Shown: piece after piece, positions 24,901 to 35,785 of the stretch
Layout: every line of letters starts with the position of its first letter
Position numbering within the stretch: position 1 is the stretch's first letter
Source of the DNA: Trachythela sp. YZ-2020
Lineage: Eukaryota; Cnidaria; Anthozoa; Malacalcyonacea; Clavulariidae
Direction of reading: 5' to 3'
NCBI GenBank assembly: GCA_016169945.1
Contig: JADLSH010000355.1
Location: forward strand, 3,343,501-3,407,500
Length of the DNA stretch: 64,000 nt
The notes under the pieces: model-generated
Database searches by the model: none
Told to the model about the DNA's origin: nothing
Seen by the model: only the letters and a program-made list of their open reading frames with translations
Translations under genes and position numbers: made by a program

Positions 24901-25240
24901 GTTAAATAAGACCTACTTTCTAGCCACATATCAACATAACGTGAAAGAATTAAAAAGTTTGAGTGAAACATCGATGACGGAAAGTTTGACATATTAAAAG
25001 CGTGTATATATACAAATAATTTCAAATCACTCACCGTCTTATGACATTTATTAAGGTCGATTTTCCAGCGCCAGAAGCACCTATGATACCGATATTTATC
25101 TTCACTTCTCTCCATCGGTCGAGTCTTTCTTTAAAACATTTTTCCATCCCAGACACACCAGATTCTTTGATCTGCTGGTAAAGCGCTTGAGCGTCTTTCT
25201 TGTATAAATCTTCCCATAATGAGTCCGTAGTCGTAGACAT
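21909..25240 (-). CDS. IRG-family immunity-related GTPase, gene D (intact, 4 exons)
   Basis: Exons 25240-25035, 24259-24141, 23639-23202 and 22345-21909 sum to 1200 nt (399 aa) with no stop. Start ATG at 25240. P-loop GASGAGKS near residues 54-61; switch CDLPG (Trp before DLPG replaced by Cys); G4 position reads THMD rather than TKxD; then FLISNRDP..WDF. The C-terminal exon is the most divergent of the set and lacks most of the apolar 'GGISFSS' segment, keeping only GISF. Exon 1 ends in GTGAGT, a near-ideal donor. It is the outermost left-arm gene, head-to-head with E across a 2.7-kb spacer. Function as an immune GTPase is inferred from the family; the His in G4 could alter nucleotide affinity or specificity. 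Confidence 0.83.
23700..23890 (-). repeat. ATC-type trinucleotide tract, gene D intron 2
   Basis: CATCATTA/ACCATC-rich, imperfect; same position as in A. Confidence 0.65.
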
Positions 25241-27215
25241 GGTTAATATAACCTGGTTAGACTAAGTCCAACTGTGAGTGATTTCAGAAATAAACGACGC
25301 TATATCCTTGTAAACAGCTATAACGGGTAAGAAGTTCAAGGTTGGGAGAATTCGAGAACAAATCAGTGTAATGATTTGCAAGCCCGTTATATTGATTTGA
25401 ATTAATTTTACATGTAGTCGCTTTCTTAATAGTATTTGTTATTTCCTGTTTTGTACGCTTTTGTAATGGAAATTTTTAAAAAAACTATAATTAAAACGCC
25501 ACAAAAACATAGAAATCCCTGTGAAGCGCATGCATGATGCCATTTCGGTGTTTGTAGAGGTAATCAAAGCATCGCTATCAGTGCTATCAGCCAATCAAAC
25601 CACATCTACCGTCAGAACTATTTTAAATATGCGGTTTTTAGGTTTTCCAAGACCTGCAGCCTTAGAACCAACCTTGAACTGACTAGTTTGTCAATACTCA
25701 ATCCATCCATCATTCAGACGGTATCATATCAGTCCTGACGAGTATGGGCATTTACTTTTGTACTATAGACTTTTGTATTCTATTGTGTTGCCTCGTTCTT
25801 TGCAAACCTCACTTTCTATTGTCTACCTCTAAATCATGACTGCATGGTTTGGTGAGTTTATCATTTTTTTAAGTTGACGAGGCGTTCGATGTGCAATTCA
25901 CTCATGCCTTTTGTAAAATTGTATCCGGATCGTGACAAACGGAGACTACAAGTACAAGAAAGCACCGCGATGAAATTGCAAACTTTTGTCAAATCCTTGA
26001 AATTTTACCATTTTTGAATTTTCGATCCATGTCTATATATAGTCTGTATTCGAGAACATGCATAGAGCACCAATAATGGCTTAATGACTATAGTGGTAAT
26101 TGGATGAATGTTACAAATTACAACCACACACAAACGTCCGTGGCCTTTGGTATATTCCGTGGTCTTCTCAAATTTTCGCATCATAATGATTGCAGAATTA
26201 TGTCAGGAACGCTGCCATTGTCCATTGATCACAATTCCATGTGTGTGAAAGCAGCTTCCATGCATCGGCATCAGCCTTTTTCTTGGTAAATAATTTTTCG
26301 GATTATTTAATTTCCGATTAATCGGCCTATCTCTAGAAAACATTTTAATTTTACCATGGAATTTCCACTTTGTCCCACATATTTCGTCACACATATTTTT
26401 TATTATTATCAAATTTTCCTGACTGTATAATTCAAACCGATTCTATATAGTTTATAAAGATATAAATTATCTTAACTCTCAAAAAATGGAAAAATCTGCC
26501 AGTTAAATGATAAATGAAAATTTAACTGCACAGAACACACGACTTTCAACCGTTTAAAATTCACTTTCATTGCGCAGTAGTTTTTCAATGTCAATGATTG
26601 GCAATGCATATAGTTTATATAATTTAAATAGGCACATATTCCTAATCCCTGCTTAGAATTACGCAATAATTTGAACACACAAGACTGCATATGAACACAC
26701 GCGGAAATATTCGTCCCGCTAGGAGAGACGTCTCTGCATATGAACAGGCCCTAAAAATGCATGATCATGTTCCACAATGAGAGGCATAAAACGATGCATA
26801 AACATGTTCTCAATAAAAATTAGGCAAACAGGTCTCGCCATGCTTCAGCGATATAGCGATGGATATGTTTTTATGTTTCATCGCATGCGTTATGTTATGA
26901 TTATAGCCTATGGAGAAGTTGACAACTCAATCAATAATTTGGTTTGAAAGGTATACTGTGATTACTGTCTATATACGTGTCTGAAAGATATGCCGTTTAT
27001 ATCATTATGTCCCCGTGAGTAAACATGTAAAACGTGGACGGAGCCAGGCATTAATCTACCTGAGTAATGTACATCAGGACATAGCAGTGTAAACTAATTT
27101 CATATGTATATATTATTATAGGCTAAATTTTTAACCATAATCATAGGAAAAATAGTATATTGATGTAACTAATTACGCAATTCAGTTTTGGATTCTTTTA
27201 ATAAAACTACCAAAC

Positions 27216-27267
27216 TAAACTAAACTTGACTAAACTAAACTAAACTAAACTAAACTAAACTAAACTA
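27216..27267 (+). repeat. (CTAAA)n pentanucleotide microsatellite
   Basis: About ten near-perfect copies of CTAAA, immediately followed by a SINE-like B-box fragment. Confidence 0.9.
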
Positions 27268-27305
27268 AGTTCGATTCCTGCCAGAGGACCTATATCAAAT
27301 TAAAC
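27268..27305 (+). mobile_element. SINE fragment (B box only)
   Basis: GTTCGATTCCTGCC followed by AGAGGACCTATA resembles the T-arm and first body bases of the tRNA-derived SINE at 28634. The 5' half is missing. Confidence 0.5.
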
Positions 27306-27897
27306 TATACAGTTCTCTGTCACTCTAAAGGTAAAAGTGAATATTCATGCATAAATTATACATGAACATTACGCATTCAGTTCTGTTCAGCCGGGAAAAA
27401 CAAGACAAACTTTTTGTATAAATTTCTCATCCAATTTTCATCCAAATTAAACCAATGTGTCGTTGGCTATAGCCATTAGCTCCACCAAATTTCGCATTAA
27501 AATGTTTATTATTTTTTATTTATGCGCACAACAGGGTCTTAGCTAGGATTTTAGAAGTGTTTCTCAATTTCCAGAGAGTGCACCTTCCAGTTTCCCAGAA
27601 TAGACCAAAGGTCCCAAAGCACAGCTCCAATGATCTTTTTAATTTAGACTTTCATGCGTTGTTCAATACGTGTTGACATTACAATTTCGCATTTATTTTA
27701 GGTATTTAGCAAAACTATGCTCTGATACGAATTATAATACACATTAACACAATCGCGTGGAAGCCATGCAGTGGAGTCATGCCGGGATGACGATAATTAT
27801 ATTGAATTTATAAGTTGGACTTGGTTTTAGTTATAAAAATATAGGTTCAGTGTAGATAAAGTTTACACAGATTAAAACTAAAAAGTTCAGATCTTAC

Positions 27898-30442
27898 ATG
27901 GCTGACGACGGGTGGGTAATCCTGTTCAAGGAAGACGTTCAAGGGCATATCGAAAAATACGGCGTTTCGGGAATAGACGAATTCTTTAAAGCGAATCTAG
28001 AGAAATGGCGAGATGTGGAAATAAGTATCGGTATAACTGGTAATGCTGGCGTTGGGAAGTCAAGCTTTATAAATGCCATACGAGGGTAGGTGATTGAAAA
28101 TTGTTAACATATAGGATCATTACAATAATGCAAACTCGATATATTAGGTGTTATAACTATATATTATAAGGTGTTCAGTATATCGCCATATGTTTGTTTG
28201 TTTGTTTCTCGGAATGTATTTGATCGTTGACTATCATACCGGTATAAATGAATGAATGCATGTTTATATAATAAGCCAGTAAAGGCGAGCTAGTTGGTTT
28301 AGGGTTTAGACGAATTGAATTTTACTTTGAATCTAACGGTATTATAGATCCCCGATAGCGATGATGGTCTTAAAATAGAATTACATACACAAAAATTTCC
28401 CCTTTATCCTTGTGGTGAATCAAGCTTTCACAATAACCAAATCTGCCAAATATGACTTATGTTAATCATTTAGCCGCAATGCGCCCTAATAGACCTACTG
28501 TGTTTATATCAAGATTTTTTTCTCGGCATCTCGTTCGATTGGACAAATAGTGGAAGGTGTTTGCAGATGGAATATTCGAACGAAAATTTATATACATTTT
28601 TTAGACCTAGCCAAGATAAATGCAACCGTTTAGACCCTCTTGCAGGAATCGAACCTGCGGCCCTGCGAATCCGGTGCAGCGCTCTAACCAACTGAGCTAC
28701 AGACTCTAGTTGCGGAGCATACTGTGTTTATAGCCTGCGCCACAGACGCATCTAAAATTTTGGTTCTTACGGGCACCGAATTGTTGTCTAGGCTAATTAT
28801 TTAATAATATAATATATAATTTCGATTTACTCAGACTAGCAGATGACGACCAACTCGCAGCAGACACAGGTGTCAAGGAAATGACCAGAGATGCGGCAGT
28901 CTACCCCCATCCTACCAACTCCAGGATTAAGTTCTGGGATCTACCTGGAATAGGCATATATACCAATTATTAGTTGCACTAAACTAATAACGACCAGTTG
29001 GTGATTACAAGCCACGCAAATAGTCCAAGATAGACCTACGTCAAATTAACACAAAATTTATGAGCCGTAAACAAAGGAAACCATGCACAACAATATCTGC
29101 AATGTTTGATAGATTCAAACTGCATGGAAGCACTCTTCTTGTATGCGAATGATGAAAATTATAATCAGACAACTGCATATCGTAGAAATTAAACTAATGT
29201 CACGGATATGAAAGACACACGCAACAACGTTTTATTAACACCGCACAACTATTACAATGATCTAAACTGAAACAAATGAAAATCTCCCCGCAGGTACACC
29301 AAACTACCCAGATCTTGAGACCTACTGCGAAAAAGTTGGCTTCGATAAGTACGACACATTCCTTATCCTCACCTCTAAGCGCTTCACCGAGAACGACCGG
29401 TTGTTAGCCCAAAAAGTGAAATCACTATGACTATCTGAACGAAAAGCGAAAAAATCATTTAGCGAAGACGCGATGCTGAAAACAATAAGTGATGATTGTT
29501 TGGAAAATTTGGAAGGCTTGCGAGATGGCGATGAGGTGCAGGTATTCCTGATTAGTAACCATTACCCGGCAAAGTGGGACTTTGCTCGTCTTACTGAAGC
29601 TATCCTGGATGTCTTGCCGTTTCGTCAAAGAGAGTGCCTTACGCTGTTCTTAGGTGTGATGACGAGCCTCTCCACGGATATGTTAAAACGCAAAGCTGAC
29701 GTCCTTCGAGGTAAGTTGTTACAGCCGCCTGCAGCACGTCTGTTGCAATGTTGTTTCAACCGAAAACGACAAAACGATATCAAGTTGTTTTTTATTAACT
29801 AGTTTGTCCAAAATATAACAATTAAAATAAAAGATAGACACTACATAAAGCTCTCGTGATATTAGCATCCAAAAACCCACAATATCATCGTGTTCAACTA
29901 TGGATAAACAGTCGCAGATAAACTGTCAGTAATATATTTTCTAAGATGTCATTTTCAAAATTACTGCCTCATCGTTTATCAGCTATCAGTTTAAATAAAC
30001 TCTATAATCCAATTATTTTCAGGTCGAATTTGGATCGTCGCATCCGCTTCTGCCGCAGCTGCGATTGTGCCTGTGTTAAATAGCGGTAGATCTCGCTATG
30101 ATAACAAAAGAAGTGAATTTCTACAAATCGCAACTTGGTCTTCCCGACAAAGATTCGTACGAATTCGGAAAAATGACACCCGAAAACCAAGAGAAAGTTC
30201 AAACGTTTTGCGTCACAAGTGCGATGCAGTTGGCATCGTTTCTCGCAACCTACTCTGTTAAGGCGTACGTCAAACAATTTGCTAACTTTATTCCGGTTGT
30301 TGGCTTTGGAATTGCTGGAGGCATTTCGTTTTCATCTACTTACTATTTCCTGCATGACTGCCTGAACGAATTGGAAGGAACAGCCGTGGCGTTCTTGGAT
30401 GAAACGAGCATAAAAACCGTGGTTGATTTTGATATTGAGTAG
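27898..30442 (+). pseudogene. IRG gene E, multiply disrupted
   Basis: Exon 1 27898-28085 is intact (start ATG, EKYGVSGIDEFFKA, P-loop GNAGVGKS). Exon 2 28835-28953 is open with WDLPG, but its donor reads AG|GCATAT instead of GT. Exon 3 (29294-29710) has lost roughly 37-38 nt that encode the KSFFF..TKxD block. A nearby single-base loss adds a second frame change, and a TGA sits at the junction (about 29430). The rest, including FLISNHYP..WDF, is preserved. Exon 4 (30023-30442) has another frameshift near 30080 but is open afterwards to TAG. Three independent lesions plus a missing G4 motif argue against a functional GTPase. A short product with only the P-loop part remains possible. A SINE sits in intron 1. 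Confidence 0.8.
28634..28706 (-). mobile_element. tRNA-derived SINE head in gene E intron 1
   Basis: The minus strand reads a tRNA-like unit with A box TAGCTCAGTTGG and B box GGTTCGATTCC, plus recognisable D and T arms. The acceptor stem hardly pairs and position 33 is not U, so it is not a working tRNA. The element body probably continues to about 28500. Confidence 0.72.
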
Positions 30443-30767
30443 TCTTAGTTTGATTTGTCGAAGACGGAGAACTTTTATTACTTGTCTTTGCGTTTTTAAA
30501 CTATGATTGAGTAATGAAAATAACTGGTACAATCTGAACATAAAGGGCCGCTGTAATTGGCGAGAGCTGTAGCGTGTTCCCTGCCATTAGAATATCTATG
30601 TTCTACATACAGTATATGTCCTTTGTGTGTTTATATCTAGCATGTTTATTGGCAAAGTTAAATAAATAAACATAGATCTTATATAATATTAGTTTTTTGC
30701 GTTTTTGAACTATTGAGTAATGAAAATGACTGGTGTCGGTTAGGAAAGGAACATAGACGTAGCGTGT

Positions 30768-30769
<2 letters not shown>

Positions 30770-30803
<34 letters not shown>
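30770..30803 (+). repeat. (GT)n microsatellite, E/F spacer
   Basis: Pure GT run followed by a G-run; flanks are identical to those of the copy at 45489. Confidence 0.92.
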
Positions 30804-30806
<3 letters not shown>

Positions 30807-31469
30807 GGGGGGCACCCTTTCCCGTGTACGTAGAGCAGTTTTAATTTCACTGGCTTAAATTTAATAGCAGAGTAGTAGCTCCAGTAGCTTTTAAATGGGG
30901 TTGTAAAAATCAAATTAAATTTTGTATTTCAAACCATGTTTTAAGGAATTAAATCTGGTTATAGTTAATCTTTTTTGACTCATTTCTGCTGTTTTGATAG
31001 TTTTTCTAAATTTATCGCTATTCTATTTGCTACATGTCGCCATTCAAACGAAATGTTACCTGTCTGAATTTACTCTGATAACATTAAGAGCAAGTTACGT
31101 TTAGAAGACGAAAGAGCGGTGGAACAAGGTCGCCAATTTTTGCTGCAGGCAAGTGTCTAGTACATAGCTAGAAATTTGTCATGAACATATAAACCGGGGG
31201 CAACAAAGCCGCCCATACCCCATTGCTGTGCTATGATAAAATAGAGTTAAAAATCCGTTTTCATGCATGGTATTGTAATGATTTGCACAATGAAAGCTTG
31301 GCTTTCCTTCAGCAGCTATGTTTAAACAACCGCATTCATTGTTGCCCTTGGGGATCTGGTGAAACCTCTGACTATAATTAAACCGCATTAATTATATTAT
31401 GAAATACAAAACAACATCATGTGATTATGAAATCAACTGCTATCAGCCCAGCTTTTCTTGGAAAACGAC

Positions 31470-31478
31470 TTCCGGGAA
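31470..31478 (+). promoter_or_regulatory. STAT/GAS-type palindrome upstream of gene F
   Basis: TTCCGGGAA fits the STAT consensus TTCCNGGAA exactly. It lies about 420 bp upstream of the gene F TATA box. Binding is inferred only. Confidence 0.4.
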
Positions 31479-31888
31479 ACTATATATGTAATGTCCTTGG
31501 TGCTTTTAATGCTAGTTTTGAAAATTTCGTAAAAATCAAGAAAAAACCCCAAACCGAAAACAATAAATGTCGAAATATGAAGAACAGACACGCGCAAGAA
31601 ACCATAGCTTGAGACAATGTATCCTAATCCATTGTAAATATGTAGTTTACGTTGCCAGCCAGCCAGCGTCTGTTGCTATGGAAAAACCCCAGGTGTTTCG
31701 CTAAGTTAAGAAAAGAAAGGGGGCTACATGTAAGGAGAATTTAGATCAATAACAGTTTATAAAATTTGTGTTTTTGTTATGAATTAGTCTATTCTTCAAT
31801 TTGCAGTTATTTTATAAAACGAATAAAAGAAATTTTGATGTTTGTACTAGCTTATGCAAACCTCTAAGAAGGTTGGGGAACTCTCAAG

Positions 31889-31897
31889 TATATAAAA
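31889..31897 (+). promoter_or_regulatory. TATA box of gene F
   Basis: TATATAAAA within a block ('caagtatataaaaacttg') shared by F, G, H and I. It lies about 215 bp before the start codon, so a start of transcription near 31920 is plausible. Confidence 0.55.
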
Positions 31898-32899
31898 ACT
31901 TGATTATACAAATCTTTACACTGATCGGCTCTGGAGTTCTCACAAGTAACTCGGTATCACAATTAACTCTGCGCAACGAAGGTAGCGTTGTTTATTTCTT
32001 AAATAATTCAAAAGTTGGACGTGGTTAAAGTAGGTTTTATCAAAGTTTAAACCTCAGAAGATTAGTTAAAACTACGAGCTCGAGCGACTCATCAAGTCAA
32101 AATATGAGCGACTCATCTAGTAACACTAAGGACGACTCATTTAGTAACACTATGAGCGAATCATCTAATATCAATATGGGCGACTCGTCATTAGATATAG
32201 CCAGTAGATGTGAGCTTTTAAACATGGATGATGTGCCAAAACAAATTGAAGAACATGGCGTGTATGGAATAGAAGAATTTTTTAAAGCAAAACTTGAACG
32301 ATGGAAAGATGTGGAGATAAATATCGGCGTAACAGGAGATGGAGGAGTTGGAAAATCCAGCTTTATAAACGCAATAAGAGGGTAGGTGATTTATTTTTTG
32401 TCTTATAAAATAGACAAGTTGATAAGATTCTGAGTTGCCCGTTTAATTTAAACGGTACTGGTGGATAAGCCATAATAAACTGATAACGTACGCTTTCAAA
32501 CATCTAGAGAATGTCTGAACTTCCCAATGGAAGTCCTGATTATATTCAACCGGAAAACGCTTTAATTTACTTTGCTTTAATATTAAAGGCTAAACATTTC
32601 CGTATGCGGAAGAGTTTGAGTGAGTATTGGCCTGATTTCCAACGGCGAAATTTTACGCGAGTATTTTCAAATAAATGGTTGCGCAACTTCATCAATGATT
32701 CAATCGTGTTTGCCCCCATGCCCGCAGCAAGTGAAGGCCTTGCACGGCGAGGGTAGTAATTTCCGATGGGATTTTAATACCATGTAAGAAATTAATATCG
32801 TGGCATAACGAGAGTTTGTAGCAAGAAGGGAGCTAGGTGCAATACAAAGTGCATAAGAAATGGTGTGTAAAACAAAATTGTGTGAAAGCATATCATCAC

Positions 32900-33270
32900 T
32901 ATGGGATTCAGTAAAAATAGATAAGACTGTAGAATTCGCAGTCATTGAACTTGGTGTTAAAATTACAAAAGGAATAGATAAAAAAGAATACACAATTGGT
33001 ATAATCTTCCTTGTTCTTGACTTGGCCAAATAATTCGATACGATTAATCACAGGAAAAAATGTTAAAAGGAATATGCTCAAAATGGTTTGAGTAATGGTT
33101 TACTGAAATGGCAAGTAAAATCAAAAGAAATGATAGTAAAAAGTGTTGTTCCCCAAGCCAAGGATCAATTTTGGGACCATTGTCTATATTAAAAACGACA
33201 TTCAAATTGCAGTGATATTATTTCAACTATATTTTTGCAGATTATACCAATATACTTTATAGTCAAGGTT
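32900..33270 (+). mobile_element. Reverse-transcriptase relic in gene F intron 1
   Basis: Scattered frames read TIGIIFLVLDLAK.FDTINH and SILGPLS-like motifs of a LINE RT. It is heavily decayed and orthologous in position to relics in G, H and I. Confidence 0.65.
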
Positions 33271-33949
33271 GCATGCCTTAAAAGCTAAAATTACGAGAGC
33301 TCAATTTCCCAAGTTAATATATTTCTAGTTATAATAATAATATTTATTCAGGAAATTACATGTCACCCTAAGGTGTTTTTCAACGAAGTCCTGTGACGAA
33401 GTTCTGTTTTAAATTTCTGATTTAAATTTAACCAGGCTAGCAGAAGATGACGAACTCGCAGCACCTGTTGGTGTCACAGAGACAACAACAGAAGCGAAAG
33501 TCTACCCTCATCCTACAAACAAAAAAATATTCTTTTGGGATCTACCTGGATTAGGTATGCTAGTACCAGTCGTATGATAAGGACTAATATAATGAGGACT
33601 AATGAACGAATCACCGAGCCTGAGGCGACTAATAGTATTAGTAGAAATTTCCAAGAGAAAAAAAATAAATACAAAAATTATGTAATCACATTTTTTTAAA
33701 TGTTAACTTTGAATTATGCCCACAAAAACCAATTTTGTATTAAATTCAGCACCTCGTGAAGAAGCCATTTTGAAAAATGTGATAGCCACTGCCACTGGGC
33801 AAACATTTGTTATCAATTTTTGGTCGCTCAATTTCGACCAATCAGAATGCGGGAAAAGCAATAGCCACCTCGCAATTTCTACTGATAAGGAATGGACCTT
33901 ATTGCATCAACCATAGTATATCGTCTAAATATAGTTACTTCACTGTTGT

Positions 33950-34215
33950 GGTAATTGTCGTCGTCGTGCTTATCAGGAAGGTAATGATACTGACATGACG
34001 AAGATGACGGTGGTTGCATATGGTCGTAATGAGAGAGGCGGTAGTGTTCATTAATCATTATGATGCCGGGGTAATGATGATGGTGATGATGGTAATTGTA
34101 ATGCTGATGATGGTGGAGATAATAATGCTGATGATGGTGCTGATTGTGGTAATGATGATGATGATGTTATGGTGGTCGTAACGATAGTGGAAGTAGTGTT
34201 CACAGTGACGGTGGG
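33950..34215 (+). repeat. ATG-type trinucleotide tract, gene F intron 2
   Basis: GATGATG/GTGATGATGG-rich, just before exon 3. Confidence 0.75.
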
Positions 34216-35785
34216 GTTCACTAACCACTTTAACACCACTACCACAACAATTAAATAACAACCCAAACAACTGGATATTGCAGGTACTCCAAACTACCCA
34301 GATCTTGAAACCTACTGCGAGAAAGCCGACCTGGAGAAGTACGACACTTTCCTGATCTTAACTGCTGGCCGCTTCACTGAAAACGATCTCTTGTTAGCCG
34401 AAAAAGTGAAATCCGTCAAAAAGTCGTTCTTTTTTATACGCACCAAAATCGATCAGGACATCGCGAATGAGAGGCGAAAGAAAGCATTTAACGAAGAATC
34501 AACGTTGGCGAAAATTAGGGAAGATTTAAAATTTAATTTGGAAAATTTAAAAGGCTTCGAAGCCAGCGATGAAGTTGTGTTCCTCATTAATAATCATGAA
34601 ACGGCCGAGTGGGATTTTGATAATCTTACACAGGCTATTCTGGATGTCTTGTCACATCGTCAAAAGGAAAGTCTAACCTTGTCCTTAGACTTGCTAACAA
34701 GCTGTTCCAAGGATATCTTGAAACGAAAAGTCGAAATCCTTCGAGGTAGTTACATGTATGAGTATAACATAATTTTCAGGCGTTCTATTGTGGAGGAGCG
34801 AAACAAAACTCGCTTCCCTAGAAACCATAACCTAGAAACAACGCCTGCCACGCAGGCTACCCAATTTTGGGTTAACAAAAAGTTGTTCATATTGTGTCAC
34901 AGGGACTTTAATCTGCACTCCTTTTCTCGATAAAGCTATATCGATATTTATCGCGATAAATCTGGCTTTTCCAACACTGTTTTTCCAGCTTCTTTGAAAA
35001 GACCAAATGATTTATTCGTTGATAAAACTAGCTTTTGTGGTATCAAAAATTCGTACGCGTCCAAGTACGCATTAAAGAAAGATCAAATCGCATGTGTATT
35101 TCTCTTCTATGACAAACGGTCGAAAACGTATACATAAACAGGTATTTGTCTGCGCAACGTTTCTATTTATTTACAAACCAAACATATTTTAACTTAGAAA
35201 AGCTTAAAATTGTGAGCATAAATAATCACGCGCTCGCTTGCATCCCTCTGGTCCCCCTGTTCAGGATCAAGATGTCATACTGACAGAGAGGGCAGTGCGA
35301 GGAAAGCAGAATTGTTTTCACCTAATCGCAAATACACTTCAATTCGTTTCAGGTCGAATTTGGATGGTCGCAGCCGCTTCAGGCGCCGGTGCGGTAGTTC
35401 CAGTGCCTGGGTTATCTATAGCACTTGACCTCGCCCTTTTAACAAAAGAAGTAAATTTCTACAAATCTCAGCTTGGTCTGCCGGAGGAAAACTCTTACGA
35501 GTTCAACAGAATGACTCCAGAAAACCAGAAAAAGTTCGCCAGTTTTGTCTCACAAGCGCGGTGCAAATTGGAAATCTTGTAGCAGCTTACGGTGCTAGTT
35601 CCGCAGTTGAAGAATTTACTCGATACATTCCGTTCGTAGGCTCTGTCATTGCTGGAAGCATTTCGTTCTCTTCTACTTATTATTTCCTGCGTTGCTGCCT
35701 GAACGACATGGAAGAAACAGCGTTGGAATTTCTGGAGGAAATGACCACAAAAGTTGGGGACGGTATTATGGGCTTAGACTTATAG

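Larger units (their letters stand above)
25241..27897. other. Divergent spacer between IRG genes D and E
   Basis: It separates the two arms of the array and must contain both promoters if the genes are transcribed. It contains a (CTAAA)n run and a SINE fragment. TATAAAAA at 27832-27839 is the only TATA-like sequence close to gene E's ATG. No perfect TTCNNNGAA palindrome of the right-arm type was found here. Confidence 0.5.
30116..33554 (+). repeat. Segmental duplication, copy 1 (E exon 4 to F exon 2)
   Basis: From 'aatttctacaaatcgc' in exon 4 through the (GT)n repeat, the upstream module and gene F exons 1-2, it aligns collinearly with 44830-48724. The spacer part is almost identical. Copy 1 lacks about 110 bp near 31489 that copies G and H keep. 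Confidence 0.85.
32104..35785 (+). pseudogene. IRG gene F, nearly intact with one frameshift in exon 4
   Basis: Exons 32104-32381, 33436-33554, 34284-34745 and 35353-35785. P-loop GDGGVGKS, WDLPG, TKID and FLINNHET..WDF are all present, so the GTPase domain is intact. In exon 4, one G is missing near 35530 relative to G (paralogs read ..CAGGAAAAAGTTC..). The frame then runs to a TAG at 35582. The rest of the helical domain continues in the next frame to 35785. As read, the product would be about 362 aa with a truncated C-terminus. The N-terminus is a Ser/Asp/Asn-rich low-complexity leader. The codon matching gene G's ATG is ACG here, so the start falls 17 codons later at 32104. It could be a sequencing error, a truncated but active protein, or an early pseudogene. 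Confidence 0.78.

Noticed and set aside
28634..28706. Possible functional tRNA gene
   Set aside because: A and B boxes are good, but the acceptor stem pairs at only about three positions and the anticodon loop lacks U33; fits a SINE head.
30603..30815. His/Thr-repeat ORF
   Set aside because: Translation of the (GT)n microsatellite; the duplicate at 45323-45535 behaves the same way.
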